This document shows positions 10,816-22,702 of a stretch of DNA of 64,000 nt, one piece after another. The DNA is from Aaosphaeria pasadenensis. Taxonomy: Eukaryota > Ascomycota > Dothideomycetes > Pleosporales. A model generated the notes under the pieces. That model was not told the origin of the DNA. It saw only the letters and a program-made list of their open reading frames with translations, and made no database searches. Made by a program: the position numbers and the translations under genes. Within the stretch, counting starts at the first letter, position 1. The number at the start of each line of letters is the position of its first letter. The stretch is from NCBI GenBank assembly GCA_022813625.1, contig JAKLMB010000009.1, positions 806,001-870,000 of the forward strand, in the 5' to 3' direction.

Positions 10816-11775
10816 TCAAAACCACGCAAGACTCCAAAGCGCCGGCATATTCGGCCACCTCTCCTGCCACTCGGCCAGTATATCCGGCACCTTCTCATCA
10901 AACCCGTCCCTGTCACCCTTATCCCACGCCCTGCCCCCATCCCCCGCCTCGTCCCTCGCCCTCGCCGCCGCATCGTTCAAACTAAGCGCCAGATCCAAAA
11001 TCGCCTTGCCGCCCACCAGCGCCTCCTCGTGATTATCCTTAATATCGACGTTGAAAACGTGTACAGGACGGTTGAGTTTCCCCCCTTTGTTGTGCAAGTC
11101 ATCCAGCACCGCGTCAAAGCACCGCTCCTCGCAGGTAATCACGACATCCACGACCCCGCTTTCCGTGCCCTTCGCGCCCTGGTCGCCCGCGTGCTCGAGA
11201 CGCGGTTTTCCGGGGACCCAGTCTTGGAAGCGTTCCGGGTAGGACTTTATGGTGAGGTTGCGGCCGAGCATGTTGAGGAGCCCGTTCTGCGTGTAGAGGG
11301 GGGTGTTTTGGGTGGAGAGCTCGGAGTGGATGGCCGAGTAGGTGGTGCTGTTGAAGTGGTAGACGTTGGGTTGGTGGATCGTGGGGCCCGGGAGCCGGAC
11401 GAGGGAGCCCGTGCCGAAGGAGATGGTGGGGAGGTTGGCGAGGGCGAGTTGCAGGTGGGCTTCCATTGAGCTGGGTGGGGGGTTAGTTGGGTTTGTTGAT
11501 GGTGATGGGTGTGTGTGGGAGGGGGGATTGGGGGTTGGGGTGGTGACGTACCGGTTCTGGTTGCTGGCGCAGACGGTGCAGAACTTCAGTTTGAATTTGT
11601 CGTCTGGGACTACGGGTCCTGAGGGGGGGTTCGAGGGTGCGGTGGTGGGCTGGAGAGTAGGTTGGGGGTCGACGGGAGGTTCCATTGGTGGCGGCGGTGG
11701 TGGAGGTGGTGGTGCGGGTTGTGATGATTGTTGTTGTTGCTGCGCGCGTGAGCGCAGTCGAGGGTCTAGCGACAT
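10816..11775 (-). CDS. ssu72: RNA polymerase II CTD phosphatase Ssu72
   Basis: Removes Ser5/Ser7 phosphate from the Pol II C-terminal domain and works with the cleavage/polyadenylation factor in the nucleus. Two exons, 11775-11552 and 11470-10816 (81-nt intron 11551-11471), giving 292 residues. Seen: Ssu72 P-loop FCTVCASNQNRSMEAH, whose Cx5R is C-A-S-N-Q-N-R; then SFGTGSLVRLPGP, YPERFQDW, and DVVITCEERCFDAVLDDL with HVFNVDIKDNHEEA. The intron lies inside the P-loop Arg codon, is a multiple of three and has no stop, so an unspliced frame runs through it; the Arg-Ser-Met junction only forms after splicing. The start at 11775 gives MSLDPRLRSRAQQ; a longer in-frame ATG at 11877 exists but its extra residues look like leader. 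A Pro/Gln-rich segment precedes the domain. Confidence 0.92.
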   Translation of the reverse strand: MSLDPRLRSRAQQQQQSSQPAPPPPPPPPPMEPPVDPQPTLQPTTAPSNPPSGPVVPDDKFKLKFCTVCASNQNRYVTTPTPNPPSHTHPSPSTNPTNPPPSSMEAHLQLALANLPTISFGTGSLVRLPGPTIHQPNVYHFNSTTYSAIHSELSTQNTPLYTQNGLLNMLGRNLTIKSYPERFQDWVPGKPRLEHAGDQGAKGTESGVVDVVITCEERCFDAVLDDLHNKGGKLNRPVHVFNVDIKDNHEEALVGGKAILDLALSLNDAAARARDEAGDGGRAWDKGDRDGFDEKVPDILAEWQERWPNMPALWSLAWF

Positions 11776-12291
11776 GATGATGGACGATGTGGTGGGAGGA
11801 GGTCTGGAGGAAGTGGAGGGGACAGACGTCTGGTCTGAGAAGGTCTGTGGGGGTGAACGGTCAGTCAAGGCGCACACAGGGTAGCATCAGTCGAACGGCC
11901 AGGCTTTCTTCCTCTCTCCGCGGGACGATATCAATGTCTCTTTCAACGAATGTCTCACAATGCATCGAGGCAAGTGTATATTCTAAGAAGACCTCATAGA
12001 TAACAATAGAACAGCTCTGATAATAAGGGGTTCATCATTTCGCACGGTTGAGTTGCGTGTGCGCAGGATCGGGAGCTGTAACACGGATGGGACTTACAGA
12101 TGGAGAAGATACTCGGTAGAGGAACAATGAGCTATTACTGTCGCGGGGCAAAGGCAGGGAGGTCGAGGCGAGTTGTGTGAGATTCGATCACGAGGTGCAC
12201 GATGAGACCGGGTATATGCGCTGCTTGAGAAGGACAAGTTAGGTGGTGGTCAAGTCGGTGAAGGTATGGTGAATGCGTGAGTGAAAGGATG

Positions 12292-12347
12292 GAGTGAAGT
12301 GAAGTGAAGTCAGTCAAGTGAAGTGAAGTGAAGTGAAGTGAAGTGAA
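12292..12347. repeat. (GTGAA)n pentanucleotide microsatellite
   Basis: About ten tandem or near-tandem copies of GTGAA/GAAGT, interrupted once by a CAGTC segment. Non-coding, upstream of ssu72. Confidence 0.85.
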
Positions 12348-12751
12348 TGGACAAGAATAGACTTGAACTACGAGTCCATTAATTCTCCGAGTACCGACGA
12401 GTACACACGCGCCATCACCAAAACGGAATAGCCCCAACCTCGAGGCTCTGCCATTGTACTCTTACACCAGTACTCGAACACGCGCACACACGTGCTCACC
12501 ATACAAATCACCACCAAGCGTCGACGAGGGAGCTGGATGGTTGATCGATGATGGAAGGCAGCAGATTGGCATGACCATGGTTTCAATTCCCATCTCTCCC
12601 GATACAATATACGTGCGCGTGCTATAATACGATCTTGTCGGACGCATTTCCTGTTCCTGGCGAGCTTGGGCGCATTTAGCATGGCATTCTCATCTAACTA
12701 ACACAATCCTGGGTAGGTAGATGGGTATGCCGCATTGTACAGGTACGGTAC

Positions 12752-12775
12752 GAGGAGATGAGATGAGATGAGATG
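12752..12775. repeat. (GAGAT)n microsatellite
   Basis: Four to five tandem GAGAT units in non-coding DNA. Confidence 0.8.
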
Positions 12776-14084
12776 ACGGTTGATCTGTGCTTGCTTGCTG
12801 TTGTCACTTTGGTTGATTATTACATGGATGGGGAATTCTAGGATGCCCTGCTTGTCGCTTGTCGCCTGTCGCCTGTCAGGAAGAATGGGCCACTACTCCG
12901 GTGAAACTGGTGACGGCGACAGGTTTGAGCCCGGTGAGGTTGTCGTCAGCGATGTCTACGAAAGTATGCTACGGGTAGTTTAGTTACGTATACTGCTGCG
13001 TATGAGGGCGAAGGGCAACTAGTGGTATGTACTCGTAACCTGCCGTGTCGAGGGCAGGTAGTATGACTAATTGCTTGGTCATTGGTGTTGGTTGCAGGTG
13101 TGGTTGTAGTACTCCGTACTCAATGTTATTTTTGGCGTGGGAGATGGGAATACGATGGATGGATGACGAGGATGGGAGTCGTCCGGCTCCGGCGTCATGC
13201 GGAACTGGCGACTGGCGACTGATGGCTTTTGGCTATTTGCAATGCGGTCAGGTGAAGATGGATGTTTGTACTGCGTATATTTCTGGTATCTATGTACGTT
13301 GCTGGCAGGTATGTTGGACGGAGTACGCACGTAAATGTTCACCTGCATGTGGAATATCTGCCTGGGTGGGTGAGCCTGGTGAGGTACCTAGGGAGAGTAA
13401 GAAGGGAGGCGACCTAATCCGTATTTGTCTGCCGTCTCCTGTGTTCTGATGAATCTGATCTAGGCTGAACTGGAGGGAACTGAACTGAACTGAAGTGACT
13501 GAAGCGGACTGGGCTGAACTGAATTGAAATGAATGGAGAGTTGCAGGCCCCGTAAGCGGTGGGTTGGAGGGATTGGATGGATGCATGGCCAATTCCGATT
13601 TAGACCGTTTCACCTCGAGCGGCAGGCTGTATGTACTTGTGCGGAGTACGTACCTAGGTATAACTCGTAATCTGTAGGTAAGGTAGTTCACAAGTAACTT
13701 GAAGTGAGTAGTTATTTCTCATGATGTCGTAGGTGATTCTAGCTTCAAAGTATAATTATTGCATTCACGATCCATAGGCATAGATCTCCACCACCACGAT
13801 ATCATAGATCTACTAGGTATACCATGCTCCGTATAGTTACCGGTAATTACTTGCAGCAACTTGGTCAACAATTATCGAGCATCTCCCTGCACACACAATA
13901 CTCTATAATACTGCAATTAACCAAGCAATCATTGATAAACTGTTGTACTGTATAACTGTAAGTCGTGCATTGGGCGAATGCGGGACTTCACCAGCCATGA
14001 TCCCGTCACCATTCACCTAACTACCGTCAGGAGCATATCATCCATCTTCCCAGGTTCCGGTATCCAGTTTCCAGTTTGCAGCAA

Positions 14085-14195
14085 TCATCCAACAATCAGT
14101 TTTCGGTTTCCAGTGTTCGGCATCTAGCATCCAGCATCCAGCATCAGGCATCAAGCCGTTACCAGTTTCCAGCATCCCATATCCAGTATCCATAC
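14085..14195. repeat. Degenerate heptameric CAGCATC/CAGTTTC repeats
   Basis: A run of imperfect 7-bp units alternating CCAGTTT, CCAGCAT and CCAGTAT types. Non-coding; could be a decayed minisatellite. Confidence 0.6.
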
Positions 14196-14381
14196 CCTAC
14201 CATGCGTACCCTACCCATGTAAAGAACCCAATTACTAGTCCTCTTTTCTGTCAATGCGAAAGTTGGATCTTGCTTGCATCTGTTAAATATGTGATTGTGT
14301 TATCTTAATTCCATCCCTCTACCCTTTTCTTTCTTATTTCCATCTCTCCCTTCCACCCTCCCTCCGCTTTCGTCGTCATTC

Positions 14382-14410
14382 TTGTTGTTGTTGTTGTTGT
14401 TGTTGTTGTT
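14382..14410. repeat. (TTG)n trinucleotide microsatellite
   Basis: Nine or more uninterrupted TTG units. No credible protein-coding frame surrounds it. Confidence 0.85.
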
Positions 14411-16222
14411 AATTCGTCTATTGATAATTTGATCGGATTAGGGCAGATCTGACGGGTCGGGTGAGCAGTGGCAGACTTGTGCTGTTCGCAATTCCAACCT
14501 GAAACACCCAATCGACGGGTTAAGCCAGTCCAGGTCCCATCCACGTCCAATCCAGTCCCGCCGTTCCTCTCATCCCCTTCTCCTTCGCTCGTTCGCCGCC
14601 ACCACCTGGATACACCCACCTGGGAGGGAGTTGAGATAAAAATAGAGAAGCACCTTCTATCCACCATCCACCATCCACCATCCACTGTCCACTGTCCACT
14701 CCACTGCACTACCACTACTACTGTCACTGTCCAGTACCCATCCATCCATCATTGTTATTCGACCACCCACACGAACTCTCACACGAACATCCACGCACAC
14801 ACATAACACGCCATTCCGTTATTCCCACCTCTACCTTTCACTGCACTCCTACTACTACATACCACCACCGGGTTCACCGCCCTACCTACCCTACCGTACA
14901 GTGTACACTACGCTACTCTACTACTACGAGTATGAGTATGAGTACATCTTTTTGACCACCTCTAGTACCACTACTACACTACTACAGCCCCTCCTCACCA
15001 ACTCGCCCCATACACGCATGCCATACCTGGATATCATACGCACGCACGCGCACACACACATTCACACCGCGCGCTTGGCCTTTGAGCCTCTCTTGTATCT
15101 CTCTGAACCTTTTCTCTCCCAACCCTCGCCCCTCATCTCATCTCATCTCACCTCCGCGACCACAATTGTGACCGCGACAAACATCCCTCCTACCCTACCC
15201 TACCCTCCTCCTCCACCTCCTTCCTCATCCTTCTTCCTTCCTTCCTATTCTTCGTCGTCGCTCCTTCCCTACCTACCTACCTAATTACTCATAAATAATA
15301 CGCCCGCGGCTCTCCCGACACGACCGCCGCCGACACCGCCGACCAGGTCAACCTTCAACCTTCGAACTTCCAACCTCCTCTTCCTTCTCTTCTTTTATTC
15401 TCCTCCACCATCCAATCTACAACGACACCTAAGCAACGACTACATCCACTGCCTCCCACTCGACCTCACTCTCATACATAATTGTCTTCGCCCATCCCCC
15501 TCTCTCACCTGCCTCAACTCTGCCTCTCCTCAACCGCCCAACTCGACCCCTCACCACCTCAAAGGGCTATACAGCCTTCACTTGGACGCCTACTCTCGCC
15601 GCTTACTGGGTAAGTCTTTTAGCGCCAGACCTCTCGTTCCCACCCCCCACAATCCCTTCCAGCGAAGCGCTTCCCCAGCCGCTACATTGTGCACAATATC
15701 TTCAATTCGCCCATTACCTCACTCTCCTCCCATTCGTCTCGCCCATCTTCCTCGCCTCCATTGCTTCCAGAAGCACCCTCCTCCCCTCTCAAGCGCTGTC
15801 GGTCGAGGCGCATTGCCTGTCGGCTCCCTCGAAACATTCCCGCCAAAACATCTCATCAGCTCAGCCATCCCCACCACTACCCGAGCCGCCTTGTCAGGTA
15901 CCATCGCACCTTGACTCGGTACAGCGGTCCAACTGGGCAAAACTCTCCCAGATCGTTGCGCTGTTCCCTCTCTGCTCTCGACGTCTGGATGTATTGCTTT
16001 CCTTCCTGAGCGCCGCGCTCCAAGCCCTCTCCCCCCACAGCCGCGCATCGCACAGCACCAACAACAGCACATTCATGCACCGCGCGCTTGCACTTCGCAC
16101 CCCTCCCAACTCCTTAAACCTACATTTCCTCCCTGCGCTGAAGTCGTTACTGCAACGATCACAATACCACCTCTCTTCACCTATAACTGACTTCCAAAGC
16201 CCTTCCCCCGAGAGTACCTCGC

Positions 16223-17743
16223 ATGACCGACGTTGACAGCCCCACCAACTCGCGACGGCTCGGCGACATCACCGAAGGGCAGCCTGTCCGAGGTCGTCAG
16301 AGGCATTCCGCCATGGCTGAAGTCATGTCCCCCAGGAGCGAGCCCGCGTCTCTCGTATCCTCGCCGAATGCCAATCGAACGTCCCTCCCTCCGCTACTCA
16401 CGTCCCCGCCTTCGAGAGCGAAGATTGAACGGGCTAGCTCCTACATCAGCAAACGGCTCTCCACCTTCTCCAACGCATCCAACAACCAGTCCGCGCGGTC
16501 GCGGCCGCAGTCTACCGCTTTCCCCATCTTCCACTCGAGCCTCCCCTACTCGCTCGTCCGTGACTTTGCCTATGGTCCCCTCCACCCTCTCTTCTACGGA
16601 CCGCTCCCGGAACAACCGTCCAACATCTCCACACCAGCTAGCGAAGTAAGCAGGCGGCTCTCAGATCCACCGCCCGTCGCGTGGCACACAGACCGAGGAG
16701 GCTGGTCCGCTGGAAGTTGGGAACCTGGCGAGCAGCTCCCGCAAACTTCCTTTGCAGATGGCCCTCCATGGGAGGAGGATGAGGACATTCACAGCCCCGT
16801 GGTCACAAGTCACGCTCGGCACAAGAAGCACAAATCGAACATTGTCGATTTCGATCACACAAGGGGGAGGAAAGGCTACGAGGAATTGAGACGGCCGTCG
16901 TACAATGGTGACAGCAGCAGCTCGGTCTATTACCTGGACGAGGCCGACGAGTCGGAGGCCAACGGTGCCGGCGGCGAATACATTACCTATCCCCCGCAGC
17001 GGCAATCTAGCCAAGGGCTCCGTGCCCCCAGTGAGCCATCACGGCGGGACTCTCACTTCGCCGCCATGCTTCCCCAGCGGACATATGCCGGAAACGACGG
17101 CCCACCCTACGATTCAGACGATGACATGTCGGAGCCGGAAGACTTCCCTCGCGATGAAAGCCGCTTTTCCCGCGACTACCAGTTCACGATTGCCTCCCCC
17201 GAGGAGGAGATGCACGGCAAGGCAGTGGCGCTGTTCGACTTCGCCCGGGAGAACGACAACGAATTGCCGCTGGTTGAGGGCCAGGTCATATTGGTCTCGT
17301 ACCGGCACGGCCAAGGGTGGCTTGTCGCACAAGACCCAAAGACGGGAGAGAGTGGACTTGTACCGGAGGAGTATGTGCGCCTGCTCCGCGACATCGAAGG
17401 CGGCTGGAATGGCCTCATGAATGGTACGGCGGTGCAGGAGGCCAGCAATGGCCACGAAGGCCTGCTTTCTCCCGTGTCTGCTGGCCCCGAAGCTAAGACA
17501 CCCACACAAGCCGACCACCGCTCCTACACACCGGTCATCTCGACCTTCTCCACGAGCACCAAAGACCTGGAGCCATATCCCAAGGAAAAGCTAGGCACGC
17601 CCACTAATTCGGAAGGAGAGAATTTCTCCAAGCTGAGGGGGAGTCCGCCCGACGAGGAGGAGAAGCAGAAGTCGCCAACCTCACCCATGGTTGGCGTCGA
17701 GGCGTCACCGGAGCCCACATCTCTGCAGCAGCGATCGCAATGA
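16223..17743 (+). CDS. SH3-domain adaptor protein, Nbp2-like
   Basis: Single-exon gene of 506 residues. An SH3 domain spans about residues 331-392: AVALFDFARENDNELPLVEG, then ILVSYRHGQGWLVAQDP and GLVPEEYVRLL, with the ALFDF, ENDNE, GWL and VPEEYV positions that form the Pro-peptide groove. The form with SYRHGQGWLVA is the one found in yeast Nbp2 and its filamentous homologues, which bring phosphatase Ptc1 to MAP-kinase modules; that role is inferred here. The N-terminal 320 residues are Ser/Pro/Arg-rich and probably disordered, with an RASSYISKRLSTFS patch. The C-terminal tail is again low-complexity and acidic. ATG 16223 is the first in frame and follows a long CT-rich leader. Confidence 0.85.
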   Translation: MTDVDSPTNSRRLGDITEGQPVRGRQRHSAMAEVMSPRSEPASLVSSPNANRTSLPPLLTSPPSRAKIERASSYISKRLSTFSNASNNQSARSRPQSTAFPIFHSSLPYSLVRDFAYGPLHPLFYGPLPEQPSNISTPASEVSRRLSDPPPVAWHTDRGGWSAGSWEPGEQLPQTSFADGPPWEEDEDIHSPVVTSHARHKKHKSNIVDFDHTRGRKGYEELRRPSYNGDSSSSVYYLDEADESEANGAGGEYITYPPQRQSSQGLRAPSEPSRRDSHFAAMLPQRTYAGNDGPPYDSDDDMSEPEDFPRDESRFSRDYQFTIASPEEEMHGKAVALFDFARENDNELPLVEGQVILVSYRHGQGWLVAQDPKTGESGLVPEEYVRLLRDIEGGWNGLMNGTAVQEASNGHEGLLSPVSAGPEAKTPTQADHRSYTPVISTFSTSTKDLEPYPKEKLGTPTNSEGENFSKLRGSPPDEEEKQKSPTSPMVGVEASPEPTSLQQRSQ

Positions 17744-19562
17744 CAACAATCATGAGCACATGCATTTCAGTACTTCTAAACCCGCATCATCGGCGGCGTA
17801 CCGGTTCATCCATTCACCAACAACGTGTCTTCAGCAGCATCAGCCAGCGCGGACTGGCGTCGTCTTTGTTCCAACGGATTTCGTTGGAACTTGATTACCT
17901 CGATTTTTCACGACATTCGCTTCTTCGACTATGTTTTAACTCCAAGCTTCCTCCTTAGCCACCAACTTATTATCTTGCATTGTGTTTTGTTTCACGTTTT
18001 TCTGCCCGTCAAGGGGATTTCTCAGTCGTGGTGGCTTCATGACGATCTCACAGGCATGTGAGACAATGACGAGTCTTCTCTTGGTCTTGTTTTTTCTCGA
18101 TGGGGATGGGTTCAGGGTCCAGACGGGATGATGCATCACGTCCAACAGAGAAGGACAGGAGCAGACGAGGCAGCAAGTAAGGATCGATTTATGAATCGAC
18201 CAATTTAGAAAGAGAGAGAGAAGGAGAGAAAGAAGGGAATCGTATTGGAAACACTTTTGTTTTCCCCTACACGGACGGACCTGGGAGATATTCAAAAACG
18301 GATCGAGAGAGAGCCGAAGGAAAAGCAACAGGAATGGAATGGAAAGGACCGGAAAAAAAATGATGAAAGAAACCATATCTTTTCTAGTCCAGCATATATG
18401 TGTAGTAGTACGAACCTTCTTCTCACGCTTCACCGCTGCTTGCTCCCCCTCGAATGATGTCCTTGAATTATCCTTATCTGTGCTTTCGTCGTCCAGAGTC
18501 TAGAGTCCATCGAGTTCCCATATCCGCGATTTCGATGAAAAGGGAGAGAGAGAGAGAGGGCACGAGACAACCTCGTCACTTACTCACACATGGTATCTAC
18601 ATAATAAGTACCCAGGTACCTATCCTACCCATCAACCACCACCCACCATCCACACTTCCCGAACTCCAACCACCTCCATACGACGACCCCTACCCCCACT
18701 GCACACCCGGCAACCCAAAGAGCAAACGAGACAAAATGAAAAAGGTAACAGTAAACCAAAAGGCAATCTGCCATGTTCCTGACTGACAAGCAAGTGCCCA
18801 TCATCACCTCGTCGCGTCATATCATATCATGTCGACATCGTACCGTGCTATATCAGATTTATATCACGTCGGTCGACCACGCACATCTACGCACGCACAC
18901 ACAAACAAAAAAGGCAGAAGGAGAAGGAAGGAAAGGGACATGAAAGCAGGCAGGCAGGGGGGTTTTTGAACCGAGCCCCCCTTTTCCACCACTCTCCCTG
19001 CTGCATCCTTTGCCTTTGCGTGTGAAATGTATGTGTGTTTGATAGTTCTGGGTTCATAGGCCATGAACGTTTGTTCCTTTGGGGGTTTTTGTTAGGTGGT
19101 GAGGGTGTCTGGGTGCTTTGGTGTCAGAACGTGTCGTCTTGAGGGGTGTGTGTATTCGATGAAGAATGGTGCAAGGCAGGGAGATGGTGGGAAAGGTGAA
19201 TGATTGTGTTTGATGGTTGTATGATACGATTAAAGTTTAGGATTAAGAATTAAGACTGGAAGTCAAGAGTGTGAGATTAGAAGGATTGAGATTGAGATTG
19301 GGGGGCTGGTGGGAGGAGGGTTGTCCTATAGAGCGTTCTCAAGTGCACTGTGCGGGTGTTTGGTCAAGTCAATTCCTTCTTGGAGTGGGAATGGGATGGT
19401 TTCTTGGTATGTTGGTGGTCGTTATTTGATGGGAATGAAGGCCATCTTGTCAGGATCAAAGGCACCGAAAGGTGGTTAGTTGGCTTTCACAACGGTATTT
19501 CGTCTCTTTCTCGAGTTCCAATTCCACCGAGACCAAAGATGAACGAACCCTGGGACACTGGA
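17744..19562. other. Convergent intergenic region after the SH3 gene
   Basis: 1.8 kb with no supported gene. Purine-rich run at 18,205-18,240, GA-rich run at 18,540-18,560 and a TCATATCATATCATG stretch near 18,815. Probably two 3' UTRs and spacer. Confidence 0.5.
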
Positions 19563-22320
19563 TCAAATCAGGTGGACCTCGCGCTCTTGGAATCGTTCAA
19601 AGGCGTCGGTACCGCCCTGAGCGGGGTGCGACTCAAAGCAGCCCATGCGGTAGTATTTCCCTGGACGATCGGGCGCGGCGTGGAGGACGATGCCCATTGC
19701 TATTCTGTTAGGGCCTCTTGGGCGTGTTACTGGCGGATGTTTCTGGTTGTCGTGCTCTTCTTGGTTGTCGAGGCGGAGTGCGGACATGGCATCAGGAAGA
19801 TCTGGGTCGTTGTTACTACTAGGGTTGTAGACGGAAGGTGTATCGTTGAAGGGCTGTCGAGCGCTATTCTTTGTGGGATTTCCTTCTAGAGAGTGCTCCT
19901 CGGTGTGGCCACTACGAGGATGCGTTTTGCTCATGTTGTCGTCGTTGTTCCGCTCATCAGAAAGATTTTCACGGCTCTTTTCGCCGCCATGGACCCCCTC
20001 GTCTTTACTTGAAGCTGGTCGATCAGGAAGTAAAGTCCTCTCGTACGTACAAGACGGGTTGATTCTGAATGTATTGCCAACATCATGGAGAGGCCACCTG
20101 AACAGTGAATCCTCAGGAACATCCGACCAACTTGATGTCAACAGGAGTAAGAAGTTACCCTTGAGTAAGTCGGTTTGTGGTGCTTCCGACCAGTCCAGCA
20201 TACATATCGCAATGTCATCTTCACCCAGACCTGCCAGCCAAACTTGGTCCAGGGGGAACCAGTGTGGACGTTTGTCTCGGTGTAGCCCTCTGGGTACTTC
20301 GACCAACCTTCCTGTGAGTTGTAATTCGGCATAAGTGATGGCACCGAAAGGATTGAGCTGAGAAACCGGTTCGCTCCAGACGGAACTGATGTGGCATTCT
20401 GAGTGGAAGTAACACCACCCTGGGCGTGGCAATCTGGTGGTAATCTGATTCCTTATGTATTGCTTTCCTAACACCGGTTTCATATTAGCCCAACTCCAAG
20501 AAGGTGCTATGTAGGGCTGGGGGCATGAAAGCTGAGACAGGCGCTCTGCCAGGTTCGAAGAGTCTGAATACACCACAAGCCAAGGGAGCGACATGGTCAT
20601 GCATTCCTTCCAGTGGCCAGCAATGTATTCGTCGCCCGTTATGCTGGCTATCCGCTGCGCCAGACCGGACAGCGCAGGAAGCCTGTCGGAAAGACGGCTT
20701 GTTGATCGACATCCATAGTCAATTAACAATTTCTGCCAGTATGAGTACACTCGCCATCGAGCATCATGTGACGTCGCTGGAGTATTAAAAGCCGTATGTG
20801 CCAAAACCTTCTCACGATCGCCCTCAAACGGTTCGAGAAAGGCTTCATGTTCATGCGTGAAACACAGTCTTGAGGCGCCGAAGCTTATCTGGGTGTGTGG
20901 AAGTACATTCTCTTGTAAGGTCCTGATATACGTTAGTGCAAGATGGATCGAACGCTCTTCATATGCGTACCAGCCTCTGTCCGTCCATGAGGTCTCGAAT
21001 TCAGCGCCATAACCGCTCTTGGCAAATGGATCTCTACGGAGTGATTGAGTCGAGTGGAACCTCAATCCGAAGGTTCCACGGATGGAAGGTCTGATGGTCG
21101 ATTGGAAATTAATTGTCACTGGCTCTGGCCTCGAGAGAAAGCCCTCTCTACATGAAGAGGAAGCCAGCGCCTCGATTGAGGTAAAACAATTTGAGTAGAT
21201 GTCGCCCATCTTCCTTGATTGTGTTTCCCAATCCGCTGGGCAATTCTGAATTATGCATAACGCGTCAATCCATAGATAGCGAATGCCCAACTTCCGCGTA
21301 GCTACAACAGCATCCTGCATCACGGGCGAAAGCGAATGAAATGTAATATCGGCAAGCCGGTCCGCCATATTTTCTGTGGTGAGTATAGTCTGTGTCTTTG
21401 CATCTTCTACGGGGCCCCAGCAATAGCTCAGAGCGGCATACTTCAATCTGTCCTGGGACGAGACATCCGTGAGGCATATTCCGTCAGTTGTATTTGATGC
21501 TTCTAGGTCTAGAAGTCGTGCCGGGTTTGCGCGATTACCCTGAATGTCCCAAGCCTTGCAGGAATACTCATCTAACAGTTCCTTCAAATCACTGACATTT
21601 GCCTCGCAAAGGAATTCTCCCTTTCGAGGAGCATTCTCTATCTGAAGCCAATCTTGACAATTACCTACACCTATGTTAATCGGGCTCATGCAGTTGCGAG
21701 AGCTCGGGTGGGATCTCTGTAAAGAGCTGGTTACCTTCGCCTGATTCCACTCTGAAGACTAGGCTGTTTGCGGTCTGAAATAATTGGCCATTCTCGCCGA
21801 CCGTGATTTGACGCTCTTCAAACAGCGACCTCTCTTTCTCGTCAATGGCAATAGCGATCGCCACCACCGCAGCATGTAGCCCAATCTCCAACGCTCTGGA
21901 AGGTCTCCAAAGGTAGGAGATTGCGAAAATTACTGGTCCAACCGCTGACCCAGTATGAATGAATCCTGGAGCCAATTCCCGAAGCTGTCGACAAAAGTCG
22001 CATCCGGCTTCAGCAGAGACGCGTAATTTCTCGAGCCCAGGCAGGACGTCCATATGCACGCCCATGGTGGCCCATAGGAAAGGTTTAAACTCAGGGGACG
22101 CAGTAGATCCAATGCCGCGCTCTTCAAAGAAGGCCAGACGATCTCCTGCTGCATAGCCCTGATACCCCTCCATCCCAAAGTTAGCATCTTCGAGTTCAAG
22201 GCCCGAGCACATGGAGCAGAGATTCGCGGACGGTGAAGGGAGCTGTTCGGGGAATGTTTCTACGGTTTCTGGAGTATGCGGGACATTGCTTTGTCTGTTA
22301 TCTGTGTCTGTTTGATCCAT
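19563..22320 (-). CDS. HET-domain (heterokaryon incompatibility-type) protein
   Basis: Two exons: 22320-21735 and 21664-19563, about 895 residues, after removing an intron 21734-21665 (70 nt). A second acceptor six bases upstream (21671) also keeps frame and would add Gly-Val. N-terminal part: CSMCSGLELED and CDFCRQL, a Cys-rich leader often seen before HET domains. HET domain in exon 2: KYAALSYCWG, VMQDAVVATRKLGIRYLWID, ALCIIQN, DWETQSRKMGDIYSNCFTSI, ASSSCREGFLSRP, SWTDRGWYAYEERS. The rest is poorly conserved, with a polar C-terminal tail. The first ATG in exon 1 is 22320 (MDQTDTDN); further upstream the frame has no ATG. Function beyond non-self recognition cannot be inferred. It is unrelated in sequence to the HET gene at the left edge apart from the domain. 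Confidence 0.88.
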
Positions 22321-22702
22321 GCTGTTGTTTGTTTCTCGTCGTACATGTATGAAGTTACGTGAACTCACTTGCCATCTGGATGGAGGACATCGAGGCAGTG
22401 ACGAGGCTGAGCGGTTCCTGCACGATTATATAAGCTGTTCACCGGCCGGATAGACTGCCCGTAATTACCTGCGATGGTCCAACATGCACTTATCACCTGG
22501 TAATTACCTGATTAGGTCAATCTTTATTTTGATAGAGAGAGGGCGCGCTATCTTTAAAAACTAAGCGGTATGGTGTACAATTTGCATACCACAACGCGAC
22601 AATAGCAAGCCAGAAAGGGTTTTTGATATTGCCATCCGACATGCATTCAACTGGAGAATTTACATTACCTATCCTACTGTGATTCGGGCCCCAGATAATC
22701 TT
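22321..22702. other. Spacer between the pyroglutamyl peptidase and HET genes
   Basis: Both neighbours are on the minus strand, so this holds the HET gene promoter and the peptidase 3' end. Two direct ATTACCTG copies near 22,465 and 22,500 are the only visible structure. Confidence 0.4.

Larger units (their letters stand above)
11776..16222. other. 4.4-kb non-coding, microsatellite-rich region upstream of the SH3 gene
   Basis: No gene is supported. It holds many short tandem repeats (listed separately) and a C/T-rich, A-poor stretch from about 14,500 to 16,200 typical of a long fungal promoter and 5' leader. A GTAAGT donor at 15610 could mark a 5'-UTR intron of the SH3 gene; this is a guess. 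Confidence 0.5.

Noticed and set aside
14305..14745. 146-codon frame crossing the TTG microsatellite
   Set aside because: Its length results from repeats (poly-Thr and Trp/Val runs) and it sits in leader-like DNA.
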